Shown here: positions 18,006-25,895 of the stretch, piece after piece
Position numbering within the stretch: the stretch's first letter is position 1
Layout of the letters: every line of letters starts with the position of its first letter
From: Candidatus Dorea intestinavium
GTDB taxonomy: Bacteria; Bacillota; Clostridia; Lachnospirales; Lachnospiraceae
NCBI GenBank assembly: GCA_019113475.1
Contig: DXHJ01000146.1
Coordinates: 1-40,100, forward strand
Direction: 5' to 3'
DNA: 40,100 bases
The notes under the pieces: generated by a model
Database searches by the model: none
What the model was told of the DNA's origin: nothing
The model's input: only the letters and a program-made list of their open reading frames with translations
Program-made: the position numbers and the translations under genes

Positions 18006-18329
18006 TTATTTATACAAGGCATCTTTCGGAGCACCTGTTGTTAAATCCATCTTTGAAGAGCGTTCATCATAGTTACTTTTCATATTGTGTAGATGAACAT
18101 GCTCACCTTTTTTTATATCTTTTGTTGCTATTCCTATATTTGTGTTATATTTAATAATCTGCATACCTTCTTTTATATCTGTTATTGCTACTTTATGCCC
18201 CGACATAATCTTCTCTTTCACTTCAATAGCGGATTTTACTTCACCTAAAATTGTTTTTTTCCCGGGATCTAAATCTAACAATGCCGTTGCTACATTATCA
18301 TTTTTATCAATTAAAAATAATGATTCCAT
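18006..18329 (-). CDS. UxaA-family dehydratase, small SAF-domain part
   Basis: A 107-residue protein. Its central part GHKVAITDIKEGMQIIKYNTNIGIATKDIKKGEHVHLHN is the SAF fold found at the N terminus of UxaA and GarD and as the small subunit of split enzymes. It should pair with the large part encoded next. The ATG at 18329 has GAGGTG six bases upstream; the GTG at 18338 is itself part of that ribosome site, so it is not the start. It is the first gene of the operon, with the palindromic operator array 38-69 bases upstream. Confidence 0.9.
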   Translation of the reverse strand: MESLFLIDKNDNVATALLDLDPGKKTILGEVKSAIEVKEKIMSGHKVAITDIKEGMQIIKYNTNIGIATKDIKKGEHVHLHNMKSNYDERSSKMDLTTGAPKDALYK

Positions 18330-18366
18330 GATTTTCACCTCATTCTTACTGGCTGTTGTTTTTCCT

Positions 18367-18398
18367 GTGATATATCACTGATATATCTGTGATATATC
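18367..18398. promoter_or_regulatory. Operator candidate: three GATATATC palindromes 11 bp apart
   Basis: Perfect 8-bp palindromes lie at 18369-18376, 18380-18387 and 18391-18398, starting exactly 11 bases apart, one helical turn. The first extends to the 12-bp palindrome GTGATATATCAC. They overlap and follow the proposed -10 box of the sugar-acid operon, a position where a bound repressor would block transcription. The GntR/FCD protein encoded in the operon is the natural binder, and TGNNNNNNCA-type palindromes suit that family. Confidence 0.7.
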
Positions 18399-18424
18399 TT
18401 ACTTCTCTTAAAACTATTAAACAA
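18396..18424 (-). promoter_or_regulatory. Promoter of the sugar-acid operon
   Basis: Minus strand: TTGTTT at 18419-18424, 17-base spacer, TAAGAT at 18396-18401. Both hexamers are moderate matches to sigma-A consensus. The overlap with the palindrome array supports the placement. Confidence 0.5.
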
Positions 18425-18470
18425 GCATCAATTTAGACAAAAACTACTTTTATTTTTATGCATAATCACA

Positions 18471-18519
18471 AAAAAGCTGTTATACAAGGGGTTCAAATCC
18501 CTTAGCATAACAGCTTTTT
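18471..18519. terminator. Terminator after the GNAT gene
   Basis: Arms AAAAAGCTGTTAT (18471-18483) and ATAACAGCTTTTT (18507-18519) are perfectly complementary, with an inner AAGGG/CCCTT stem. It has T-runs on both strands. It ends the minus-strand GNAT unit and insulates the sugar-acid promoter. Confidence 0.9.
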
Positions 18520-18531
18520 CCTTTATTTCTT

Positions 18532-18969
18532 TTATTCTTTTTTCATTCGTATCACAGGTTTTTCTTCATAACCGATAGAAGTGTACATCTCTTTTGCGTA
18601 TTCGTTATTTGGCTCTAGCTCCACTCTAATCTGGGCTGTTTGTGGTTCAATCTTATCCTTGATAAAACCAAGAAATTCACTAGCAAGGCCTCTACCTCGG
18701 TATTCTTCTTTTACATATAACTCTTCAATCCAAACCACCTTGCCTCCAGCTCTTTGGGAAAAAGTGGTACTAAGGAGTGCAAAACCAACAGGCTTTTTCG
18801 TCTCCTCAATAATATAGGCACTTAAATAACTATCTTCTCTCATAATTTCATCCCAAGCATTATTGACATAATGTTCGGGAATTGAACACGTAAATTTTGG
18901 TGAATCGTAGAATTCCATGGCCAATGATACATAGAGTTTCTTTTCATCTGGTCTAACTTTTCTAATCAT
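18532..18969 (-). CDS. GNAT-family N-acetyltransferase
   Basis: A 145-residue acetyltransferase. The acetyl-CoA motif A is IEELYVKEEYRGRGLASEFL (R/Q-x-x-G-x-G/A satisfied by RGRGLA), followed by VELEPNNEYAKEMYTSIGYEEK, the usual motif B with a tyrosine near the end. The ATG at 18969 has GAGGTG seven bases upstream; the GTG at 18978 is part of that site. The acceptor cannot be read from sequence. It stands alone between the sugar-acid operon and the ClC gene. Confidence 0.9.
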   Translation of the reverse strand: MIRKVRPDEKKLYVSLAMEFYDSPKFTCSIPEHYVNNAWDEIMREDSYLSAYIIEETKKPVGFALLSTTFSQRAGGKVVWIEELYVKEEYRGRGLASEFLGFIKDKIEPQTAQIRVELEPNNEYAKEMYTSIGYEEKPVIRMKKE

Positions 18970-19029
18970 AATACTCACCTCTTTCTTTTGATATTTCTAT
19001 TTTATCACAAGATATCTTAAGAAAAAAGT

Positions 19030-20583
19030 TTATTCAAAAGAAGCTAGTTTCCCAATTTCTTCCATTACATTTTGGTAATCCCCTTCGCCGCTCATAACCA
19101 CTAAGAAATCACCCACTAAAAGATGCAACTCCCCATTCGGAATAAGCTCACTGCTGCCCCTTTCAATCGAGACAATTAAAGAGCCCTTTGGCCAATTTAC
19201 TTCGCTAATACGTTTTCCTTCCAGCTTAGATCCTAGTTCGACCGTGTAATAAGATAAGACTTTTTCTTCTTGCGCATTTTTATGCAATGGATCAATTTCT
19301 TTCTTTTGCCTTTTTAATAGTCGCTCTAGTAGACTCTCATAAATTGGCTTACTTCTCATCATCGTTGCTACCACATAAGCCACAATCGATACTAGGGATA
19401 GGGACATCATTTGATTTAAGGAGCCGGTCATCTCAAAGATCAAAATAATTCCTGTTAACGGTGCTCTAACAATGGCGGCAAAATAACCAGCCATGGCTAG
19501 TATAACAAAGTTACTAATATAAGTTGGATTTACTAGTAGAGCAAAAGCACCACCAATATAGCCACCAATAACTAAAAGAGGAAAGAAAATTCCGCCTGGT
19601 ACACCACTACCAAAACTTACTGCCGAAAAAACAAACCGACCGACTAAAATCAAAAGAACCATTCCTAGGGCCATGGGTTTTGTTGTTAAATCTTCAATAA
19701 GATTGTGGCCGCTTCCTAAAATTTCTGGCATAACAAAGGCTAAAATTCCTGCTACCATAAAAGGAAATAACATTCTTAGTACTTCCGGTATAGCCTTAGC
19801 TTCTTGGTATAATCTTTGTACTCTTAAGGTAAACCAGTTATAAAAAACTCCTAAAAGGCCAAGAATAAGCCCTAATAAGATGAGTAGTAAATAATCGCTA
19901 CGAGGAATATTTTGTATGGTTCCAAAAGAAAAGACGGCATTTAAACCAAATACCTTTGAGGACACAAAGTCTGCCATTAAAGAAGAAGACATAACCCCAA
20001 TTAAAAGAGAAACGCTGAAATTTTTATGAACTTCTTCAAGGGAAAATAAAACTCCGGCTAAAGGAGCATGAAAGGCTGCTGATAAACCCGCACTAGCACC
20101 ACAAGTTAAAAGAAACTTTTCTCTAGTTTTATCTTTTTTTAAGCCTCTTCCTGTTAATTTTCCAACCATCGCCCCAAGCTGTATGGAGGGACCTTCTCGG
20201 CCTAGTGCTAAACCGGAGAATACGCCTAGTAAACCACCAATAAATTTAGCCGGTAAAACTTTCTTCCAATTTTCTTCTAAGGCTCCTTGAATTTCTCCTT
20301 CTAGTTGCGGAATACCACTTCCTGATATCATAGGTTCAAATTTTACCAAACGATAAACTAAGTAACCACAAACTATAACCAGCAAAAACCAAATACCTAT
20401 CTTAAGGAAATCGCCTTTTGCCCAAGTGATAATCCTATTTCTTAAAACACTACTCTTATCCAATAAAAGACGATAAAGGAGGGCCACAAAACCAGCTCCT
20501 GCTCCCACTATAAGACCTTCTAAAATAAGCACAATCTGATTTGTTGACGTAAAGCTTGCTTTTTTTCTTTCTTTAATCTTCAT
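19030..20583 (-). CDS. ClC-family chloride/proton antiporter with C-terminal TrkA-C domain
   Basis: A 517-residue protein. The ClC ion-binding motifs are GSGIP (88-92), GREGP (128-132, gating glutamate E130) and GSGVPGGIFFP (325-335). SLEEV near 181-185 supplies the internal proton glutamate, which favours exchange of chloride for protons over a passive channel. After about residue 430 comes a soluble tail, 440-517, with a TrkA-C-like fold (GSKLEGKRISEVNWPKG, LLVGDFLVVMSG) that probably binds a regulatory ligand. Its start codon lies inside the end of the upstream regulator gene (11-base overlap), so expression is coupled. The transported anion (chloride, or another halide) is inferred from the family. 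Confidence 0.93.
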   Translation of the reverse strand: MKIKERKKASFTSTNQIVLILEGLIVGAGAGFVALLYRLLLDKSSVLRNRIITWAKGDFLKIGIWFLLVIVCGYLVYRLVKFEPMISGSGIPQLEGEIQGALEENWKKVLPAKFIGGLLGVFSGLALGREGPSIQLGAMVGKLTGRGLKKDKTREKFLLTCGASAGLSAAFHAPLAGVLFSLEEVHKNFSVSLLIGVMSSSLMADFVSSKVFGLNAVFSFGTIQNIPRSDYLLLILLGLILGLLGVFYNWFTLRVQRLYQEAKAIPEVLRMLFPFMVAGILAFVMPEILGSGHNLIEDLTTKPMALGMVLLILVGRFVFSAVSFGSGVPGGIFFPLLVIGGYIGGAFALLVNPTYISNFVILAMAGYFAAIVRAPLTGIILIFEMTGSLNQMMSLSLVSIVAYVVATMMRSKPIYESLLERLLKRQKKEIDPLHKNAQEEKVLSYYTVELGSKLEGKRISEVNWPKGSLIVSIERGSSELIPNGELHLLVGDFLVVMSGEGDYQNVMEEIGKLASFE

Positions 20584-21250
20584 TTTTATTTGTTTCCTTA
20601 TCTGTTTCTGCCATCTTGCAAATATCTAAATAACTATAAAGGGTGAATTTAGAAATACCTAAAAATTTTGCTACCTTATCGCTTGATTTTGTAATTAAGA
20701 AAGCTCCTGCATCATTTAGATAGCGAACAAATTCCACCTTATCACTTTTATTCATTAACCCCACCGGTTTATGAACAAGTTCTAGCGCGCTTTCAATGAG
20801 TTCCTCTAAAAGATCATTCACATTATTCGTAATTTTCCTTGGTTTTTTCTCACTACTTTGGGTCGCAATTAAATCTTTAATTCCAAGTTCAAAATCAACA
20901 AACCTAGTAATATCAAAATTGATTCCTAAGATATATTGCACCTGATCTCCTTCACCTCTAACATAAATGGTGCTGGATTTTAGAATACGTCCATCTTTTG
21001 TCGTTGTCAGATAAGATAACTTATCTTCTAACTGATGAGACTCTTTGCTAAGAGCTTCCACCACAACAGCAGAAGGACCATCACCTTGATTTCTCTTGGT
21101 AATATGACCATTGACAATGTAGGCAAGTGAATTATCCAAATCTTGCTTCGTCAAATCATGAATGGTTACCTCACAATTAGAGCCAAACTCGGCTGCTAAT
21201 GCATCTGCTAACTGAATCAAAAATTTTAACGTGTTCTTTGTTGTAATCAT
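20573..21250 (-). CDS. YheO-type transcriptional regulator (PAS-like plus HTH)
   Basis: A 225-residue DNA-binding protein. Residues 8-120 match the YheO-like PAS domain (AAEFGSNCEVTIHDL, GRILKSSTIYVRGEGDQVQYILGINFDIT). Residues 150-215 hold the C-terminal helix-turn-helix of the same family (KVEFVRYLNDAGAFLI...VAKFLGISKFTLYSYLD). The ligand is not known. It overlaps the ClC gene by 11 bases, so a link to halide or acid stress is possible, but only from position. The ribosome site AAAGGGAT is about 11 bases from the ATG. Confidence 0.9.
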   Translation of the reverse strand: MITTKNTLKFLIQLADALAAEFGSNCEVTIHDLTKQDLDNSLAYIVNGHITKRNQGDGPSAVVVEALSKESHQLEDKLSYLTTTKDGRILKSSTIYVRGEGDQVQYILGINFDITRFVDFELGIKDLIATQSSEKKPRKITNNVNDLLEELIESALELVHKPVGLMNKSDKVEFVRYLNDAGAFLITKSSDKVAKFLGISKFTLYSYLDICKMAETDKETNKNED

Positions 21251-21423
21251 TTTCTAGCATCCCTTTCTCCGTCACTTTTACCTCTCTATCATACCACAAA
21301 CGTTACTTTTAACACTGAATATTTTTTGCCTTATCTAACTTTTTATAATATCTGTCTTAAAAGTGCTATAATCTTGCCTAAATCAGTAAAAAAGTGTCAG
21401 AAATACGATTTCTCATATTTCGA

Positions 21424-21452
21424 TTTACGAAGGTTTCTTCTTTTGCTATACT
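21424..21452 (+). promoter_or_regulatory. Promoter of the lipoprotein-GNAT unit
   Basis: TTTACG at 21424-21429, 17-base spacer, TATACT at 21447-21452 with a TGC extension just before the -10 box. It is 72 bases upstream of the lipoprotein start. In the untranslated leader, 21467-21474 and 21490-21497 form a perfect 8-bp inverted repeat. Confidence 0.5.
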
Positions 21453-21524
21453 TTTTATAACATATAACTATGTCTCCCCATAATTAACCGACATAGTGAG
21501 AAAATATTAAACGGAGAAAAAGAT

Positions 21525-22088
21525 ATGTTAAGAAGGAAAATTGGGGTTTTTGCTCTAGTCGGCATTAGCATCTTGCTTTTTGCTTGTGGCAGTAAAGCCG
21601 TAGAAAAAAAAGGAAATAAAAATGATGAAGAGATGGAAGTCATGGAAGAAAGTTCCCGGGAATTCTCCCTAGGAGAACTGACTTTTATTGCCCCCGATAA
21701 TTGGGAGAATGAAAGTAGTGATACTTTAATTACACTTCATCCTTTCGAAGATGAATCTTGTAGTATTGTGATTTATAAAGGACCAGGAAACTTAAGTGAA
21801 TCTCTCGATCACAACCTGCAAGAAGCTTATGCTGGGCTTAGCAGTGAAAGCTGGGTAACGGACTTTTACTTTGAAGATTTACAAATGGATGGACAACCTG
21901 CTAAGTCTGTTACTTGTCGCATGGCCGCAGAAGGGGAAGATGAATTATCAAAAGGCTATTATTTCCCGGCTGGAGATACCATTGATTATGCCCTCTTTGT
22001 GGCTAAAGATCATGCTTATGAACAATACTTAGATGATTTTGAAACCATGGTCAAAACCTTCCATGTGCCCGAGCATGAATTCAAATAA
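21525..22088 (+). CDS. Lipoprotein of unknown function
   Basis: A 187-residue secreted protein. Lipoprotein signal with lipobox LFAC and lipidated C21, then a charged linker rich in K, N and E (24-46). A compact domain follows, about 48-180, with GELTFIAPDNWENE and DYALFVAKDHAYEQYLDDFETMVKTF. This layout resembles PsbP/DUF-type alpha-beta domains of Clostridial lipoproteins (repeated short hydrophobic strands ending in a helix), but I do not recognise a named family. CGGAGAAA precedes the ATG. It is followed by a GNAT gene 26 bases later, probably in the same unit. Confidence 0.8.
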   Translation: MLRRKIGVFALVGISILLFACGSKAVEKKGNKNDEEMEVMEESSREFSLGELTFIAPDNWENESSDTLITLHPFEDESCSIVIYKGPGNLSESLDHNLQEAYAGLSSESWVTDFYFEDLQMDGQPAKSVTCRMAAEGEDELSKGYYFPAGDTIDYALFVAKDHAYEQYLDDFETMVKTFHVPEHEFK

Positions 22089-22114
22089 AATCTGCTAGAA
22101 AAGAAAGGGCCTTT

Positions 22115-22723
22115 ATGTCTTTACAAATTTTACCTTTAAGGAAAAAAGATTATCCTAAATTAATCGACTTTGCCATTACTGGCATGAATTTCTCCAAATA
22201 TACCGATAGCAAATTGGCCCTGCGCCTTTATGGTCGTTATTTTCTCTACCTGGAGCTAGAACGTTCCACCCATATTTTAGCTACTTATGAAGGGGACCAG
22301 TTAGCCGGTGTTTTAATGGCTAAAATGGCTAGTAGTCCTCATCTTTACTCTTCTTTCTTTCATAAAATCTATGTTAAGTTTTTTGATTGGCTAATGAAGC
22401 GCTTCGCCTCTGGCGGAGATTCTTATGATGCCATTAATAAATCCATGCTTTCTTCCTTTCTAAAAAAGCATTTTCCTGATGGAGAAATCTGTTTTCTTGC
22501 TGTAAATCCAGCCTTAAAAGGCCAAGGTATCGGCTCTTTTCTCTTAGACGAATTTTCTAAAATCCAAAAAGGTAAACTTATTTATCTCTATACTAATAGC
22601 TACTGTACCTATAAATTCTATGATAAAAAAGGCTTTACGCAGTCACAAAAACGTGACATAAAAATGGATCTATCAGGCAAAAAAGTTCCCTTAACCTGTT
22701 TTTTATATAGCAAGCAGTTATAG
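22115..22723 (+). CDS. GNAT-family N-acetyltransferase
   Basis: A 202-residue acetyltransferase. The acetyl-CoA motif is ICFLAVNPALKGQGIGSFLLDEF (near 125-147; GQGIG is the pyrophosphate loop). LYTNSYCTYKFYDKKGF follows, with the usual C-terminal tyrosine. The long N-terminal part (1-110) is rich in aromatic and basic residues and is not typical of small GNAT proteins, so the acceptor may be large or membrane-linked. It shares a unit with the preceding lipoprotein. Confidence 0.88.
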   Translation: MSLQILPLRKKDYPKLIDFAITGMNFSKYTDSKLALRLYGRYFLYLELERSTHILATYEGDQLAGVLMAKMASSPHLYSSFFHKIYVKFFDWLMKRFASGGDSYDAINKSMLSSFLKKHFPDGEICFLAVNPALKGQGIGSFLLDEFSKIQKGKLIYLYTNSYCTYKFYDKKGFTQSQKRDIKMDLSGKKVPLTCFLYSKQL

Positions 22724-22826
22724 TTTATTTTTATTGTATTGCTTTTTTAAGGGAAAAGTGGTTTCATATATATGCATATGCACATTAATTCTTTAATGTG
22801 CTAAATTAATAAATAGGAGATATATA

Positions 22827-24221
22827 ATGAAAACAGAAGAACAACTTCAAGAACTAACCACGGAAAAAACCAACTTCAAACGAGAAATTGGCGTCTTTGG
22901 TGGCGTCAGCATTATCGGCGGAATCATGATTGGTTCCGGTATTTTTTACCTTGGCTCTTATGTCCTCGAACGAACCGGTATGAATAGTGGACTTGCCCTT
23001 ATCTGCTGGATTGTAGCTGGACTCATTTCCCTTTTTGGTGGACTTTGTTACGCAGAACTTGGCACAGCCATGCCAAAAGCTGGCGGACGTGTCGTTTACC
23101 TCAATGAAGCTTACCACCCAGTAGTTGGCTTTATGGCCGGTTTTACCGATTGGCTCATTGGCGGTCCTGGTTCAATTGCTGCCGTAGCAATTGCTATGAT
23201 GACTGTTTTAAAACCTTATTTTCACTTGGGTGATTTTGGCGTAAAAGCTGCAGCTATCGTTTTAATTATCGCCATTACCGTCTATAACCTCATTGGAGTA
23301 AAGGTTGCTTCCTTTGTCCAAAACATTTCCATGGTAGCCAAATTAATTCCTGTTGCAATTATCATGATTGCTGCCATCTTTGTCGGAAAAATTAGCCCGG
23401 ATTTATCTTTTGCTTCTGCTAGCGCTTTTGCTAAAGAAACCAATACCAACCTCTTAAGTATGGTTGCTATTGCCATTGTTGCCGCACTTTGGGCTTATGA
23501 AGGTTGGAGTAACTTAAATACGGTTGCCGAAGAAATCAAAAACCCTAAACGTAACCTACCTCTTGCTCTTATTATCGGTATTGGTGGGGTAACTATTATT
23601 TATACTTTATTTAACTTCTGTATTATGAAAGTTTTACCTCATGATGAAATCGTTGCTATGATTAATAGTGGTGATCTTTACCTTGGTACAGCAGTTGCCA
23701 GAAAAGTACTAGGCGGCGCCGGCGTCTTTGTGGTTTCTGCCGGGATGGTTCTTGCTATGTTTGGTACCGCTAATGGTATGGTTTTAGCACAACCTAGAAT
23801 GTATTATGCCATGGCTGAAGAAGGACACTTCTTTAAAAGTTTTGCCAAACTTCATCCGAAATACAAAGTTCCTCATGTACCAATCATTGTTCAAGGCGTT
23901 TTATCCATTATTTTAGTCTTGGTTCGAAACTTAAACCAGTTAACGGACATGGTGGTGTTATCAGCTATGGTCTTTAACGCTTTAGTTATCCTCGCTGTGC
24001 CAATTTTGCGCCATAAATATCCACAAATCGAACGTCCTTATAAAGTTTGGTTTTACCCCGTTTCTATTATTGTTACAGCCCTTATTTTTATAGCACTTAT
24101 TGTTAACTCCGCAATTGAAGATCCTTTCCTTGGTTTTATCGGTCTTGGCGTTCCTGCTATTGGAGCTGTTGTTTATTTCTTATTTGATTTAAAACTTAAA
24201 CGCGAGAAAGAAGGAAAGTAA
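22827..24221 (+). CDS. APC-family amino-acid permease
   Basis: A 464-residue integral membrane protein with about 12 helices. It has the APC first-helix motif GGIMIGSGIFYLGSYV (36-51), the conserved GGLCYAELGTAMPKAGGRVVYLNEAY loop of helix 3, and ALWAYEGWSNLNTVAEEIKNPKRNLP of the LAT/SteT branch, which often works as an exchanger. The leader has a perfect 9-bp hairpin at 22780-22801. AGGAG precedes the ATG. The next gene starts one base after the stop, so import and hydrolysis of one substrate is likely. Confidence 0.92.
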   Translation: MKTEEQLQELTTEKTNFKREIGVFGGVSIIGGIMIGSGIFYLGSYVLERTGMNSGLALICWIVAGLISLFGGLCYAELGTAMPKAGGRVVYLNEAYHPVVGFMAGFTDWLIGGPGSIAAVAIAMMTVLKPYFHLGDFGVKAAAIVLIIAITVYNLIGVKVASFVQNISMVAKLIPVAIIMIAAIFVGKISPDLSFASASAFAKETNTNLLSMVAIAIVAALWAYEGWSNLNTVAEEIKNPKRNLPLALIIGIGGVTIIYTLFNFCIMKVLPHDEIVAMINSGDLYLGTAVARKVLGGAGVFVVSAGMVLAMFGTANGMVLAQPRMYYAMAEEGHFFKSFAKLHPKYKVPHVPIIVQGVLSIILVLVRNLNQLTDMVVLSAMVFNALVILAVPILRHKYPQIERPYKVWFYPVSIIVTALIFIALIVNSAIEDPFLGFIGLGVPAIGAVVYFLFDLKLKREKEGK

Positions 24222-24222
24222 T

Positions 24223-25845
24223 ATGAAAACATTGTTATATAACGCCAAGGTCTATGTGGAAAGAGACCATTTTGAAGAAGCTGTTCTAATTGAAGATGGC
24301 CTCATCAAAAAAGTCGGAAGTGATCGCAAACTTCTTCCTTTAGCTGATGCAACAACACAAAAAATAGATTGTGAGAAAAAGACGCTTTTACCAGGAATGA
24401 ATGATTCCCACCTCCACTTTATGCAGTTTGGTGAAACCCTTAATCAAGTCGATATTGATGGTGTTCCTTCCATTACCGAGATGATTAAAAGAGGTCAAGA
24501 CTTTATGAAAGCCTATCCTAAGAGAGTGGCTAAAGGCATGCATGCCATTGGTTGGAATCAAGACCTTTTTGTTGATAATAAACGCTTACCAAATCGTTAT
24601 GACTTAGACCAAATTAGTACCGAAATCCCCATTGTCTTAGAACGTGTTTGTGGCCACATTGTAACTTCCAATTCAAAAGCTATTGAAATCCTTGGCCTAA
24701 CCAAAGATTCCAAACCCTATCAAGACGGTGAATTTCTAACCGACGAAAATGGCGAGCCAAATGGTATTTTTACTGGAAATGCTTGCAATATTGTCAAATC
24801 TATCATTCCCGACTTTACCATGGAAGAACGAAAAGAAATTCTTGTTGAAACCATGCAATACGGTGTTTCTCACGGACTAACTAGTGTACAAAGTAATGAT
24901 GTTGGTACCACCTTTATGGATCAAGAAGCTGCTTTTAAAATGTTTTGTGATGTTTATGATAAAGGCGAAGGCCTGCTTCGTTATCGTCATCAAGTTTGCT
25001 TTAATGATCTGGACGGTTTTCGTGATTGTATGGCCAAAGGCAATTACAAGATTCCTGGTCAAGATAAAGATTCTTGGTTACAAATAGGTGCTCTTAAACT
25101 CTTTAAAGACGGAAGCCTTGGTGCTAGAACGGCACTTATGACTAATGGCTATGTGGGCGAACCTGACAACCACGGCCTTGAGTGGATTAAACAAGATGAA
25201 ATGGAAGAATATTGTAAGATTGCTAGAGATTACGGTTTATCCGTTATTACTCATGCGATTGGTGATGAAGCCATTCGTCGTACCATCGACTGTTATGAAA
25301 AAGCTTTTATTGATGGTAAAAACAAACTTCGCCTTGGCGTTAACCACTGCCAAATAACCGATCAAGAACTGATTGAGCGCATGGCTAAAGAAGACATCTT
25401 TGTTTATGCTCAACCAATCTTCCTCGATTATGACATGACTATTGTCGAAGACTTATGTGGAAAAGAACTAGCCTCTACTTCTTATGCTTGGCATTCTCTT
25501 AAAGAAAAAGGCGTTCACGTAGCTTATGGTACCGATTGCCCTGTTGAGGACTGTAATCCGTTCCCTAATATCTATATGGCGGTTACTAGAAAGAACCGCA
25601 AAGGTGAGCCAGCTGGCGGCTTTTATCCAGCAGAGTGCGTGGATGTAGAAACTGCTATTGATGCTTATACCTATGAAAGTGCTTATGCTGAATTTATGGA
25701 AGATAAAAAAGGTCGTATTAAAGAAGGCTTTTATGCAGATATGATTTTACTTGACCAAGATATCTTTACCATAAACCCTGATGATATTAAAGATATTCTT
25801 CCCGTTATGACTATGGTTGGCGGCAAGATTGTTTTTGAGAAATAA
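24223..25845 (+). CDS. Metal-dependent amidohydrolase, YtcJ type
   Basis: A 540-residue amidohydrolase (amidohydrolase_3 group). The metal site begins with DSHLHF (HxH); later ligands include ITHAIGDEAI, VNHCQI and YGTDCPVEDCNPFPNI. The N-terminal beta sandwich holds VYVERDHFEEAVLIEDGLIKKVG and the C-terminal strand is FYADMILLDQD. YtcJ-like enzymes cleave N-acyl or formyl amides of varied compounds. Here the product or substrate should match the APC permease encoded one base upstream. It is the last gene of the unit, followed by a strong terminator. Confidence 0.9.
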   Translation: MKTLLYNAKVYVERDHFEEAVLIEDGLIKKVGSDRKLLPLADATTQKIDCEKKTLLPGMNDSHLHFMQFGETLNQVDIDGVPSITEMIKRGQDFMKAYPKRVAKGMHAIGWNQDLFVDNKRLPNRYDLDQISTEIPIVLERVCGHIVTSNSKAIEILGLTKDSKPYQDGEFLTDENGEPNGIFTGNACNIVKSIIPDFTMEERKEILVETMQYGVSHGLTSVQSNDVGTTFMDQEAAFKMFCDVYDKGEGLLRYRHQVCFNDLDGFRDCMAKGNYKIPGQDKDSWLQIGALKLFKDGSLGARTALMTNGYVGEPDNHGLEWIKQDEMEEYCKIARDYGLSVITHAIGDEAIRRTIDCYEKAFIDGKNKLRLGVNHCQITDQELIERMAKEDIFVYAQPIFLDYDMTIVEDLCGKELASTSYAWHSLKEKGVHVAYGTDCPVEDCNPFPNIYMAVTRKNRKGEPAGGFYPAECVDVETAIDAYTYESAYAEFMEDKKGRIKEGFYADMILLDQDIFTINPDDIKDILPVMTMVGGKIVFEK

Positions 25846-25851
25846 AAAGCA

Positions 25852-25895
25852 AAAAATTATCCTCTTGGTTTTTTTAACCAAGAGGATAGTTTTTT
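25852..25895. terminator. Bidirectional terminator at the end of the amidohydrolase gene
   Basis: Arms TATCCTCTTGGTT (25858-25870) and AACCAAGAGGATA (25876-25888) form a perfect 13-bp stem with a five-T loop, flanked by A-run and T-run. It serves the plus-strand permease unit and the minus-strand gene ending at 25894. Confidence 0.95.

Noticed and set aside
16751-18329. Sulfolactate lyase SuyAB as the identity of the split UxaA
   Set aside because: The gene layout fits, but UxaC, a sugar-acid dehydratase and a TRAP receptor in the same operon favour sugar acids; kept only as an alternative.
18486-18503. Sequence like a tRNA T arm (GGTTCAAATCC) in an 18-base hairpin
   Set aside because: No acceptor stem, anticodon arm or CCA-like end fits; it is the inner stem of a terminator between arms 18471-18483 and 18507-18519.
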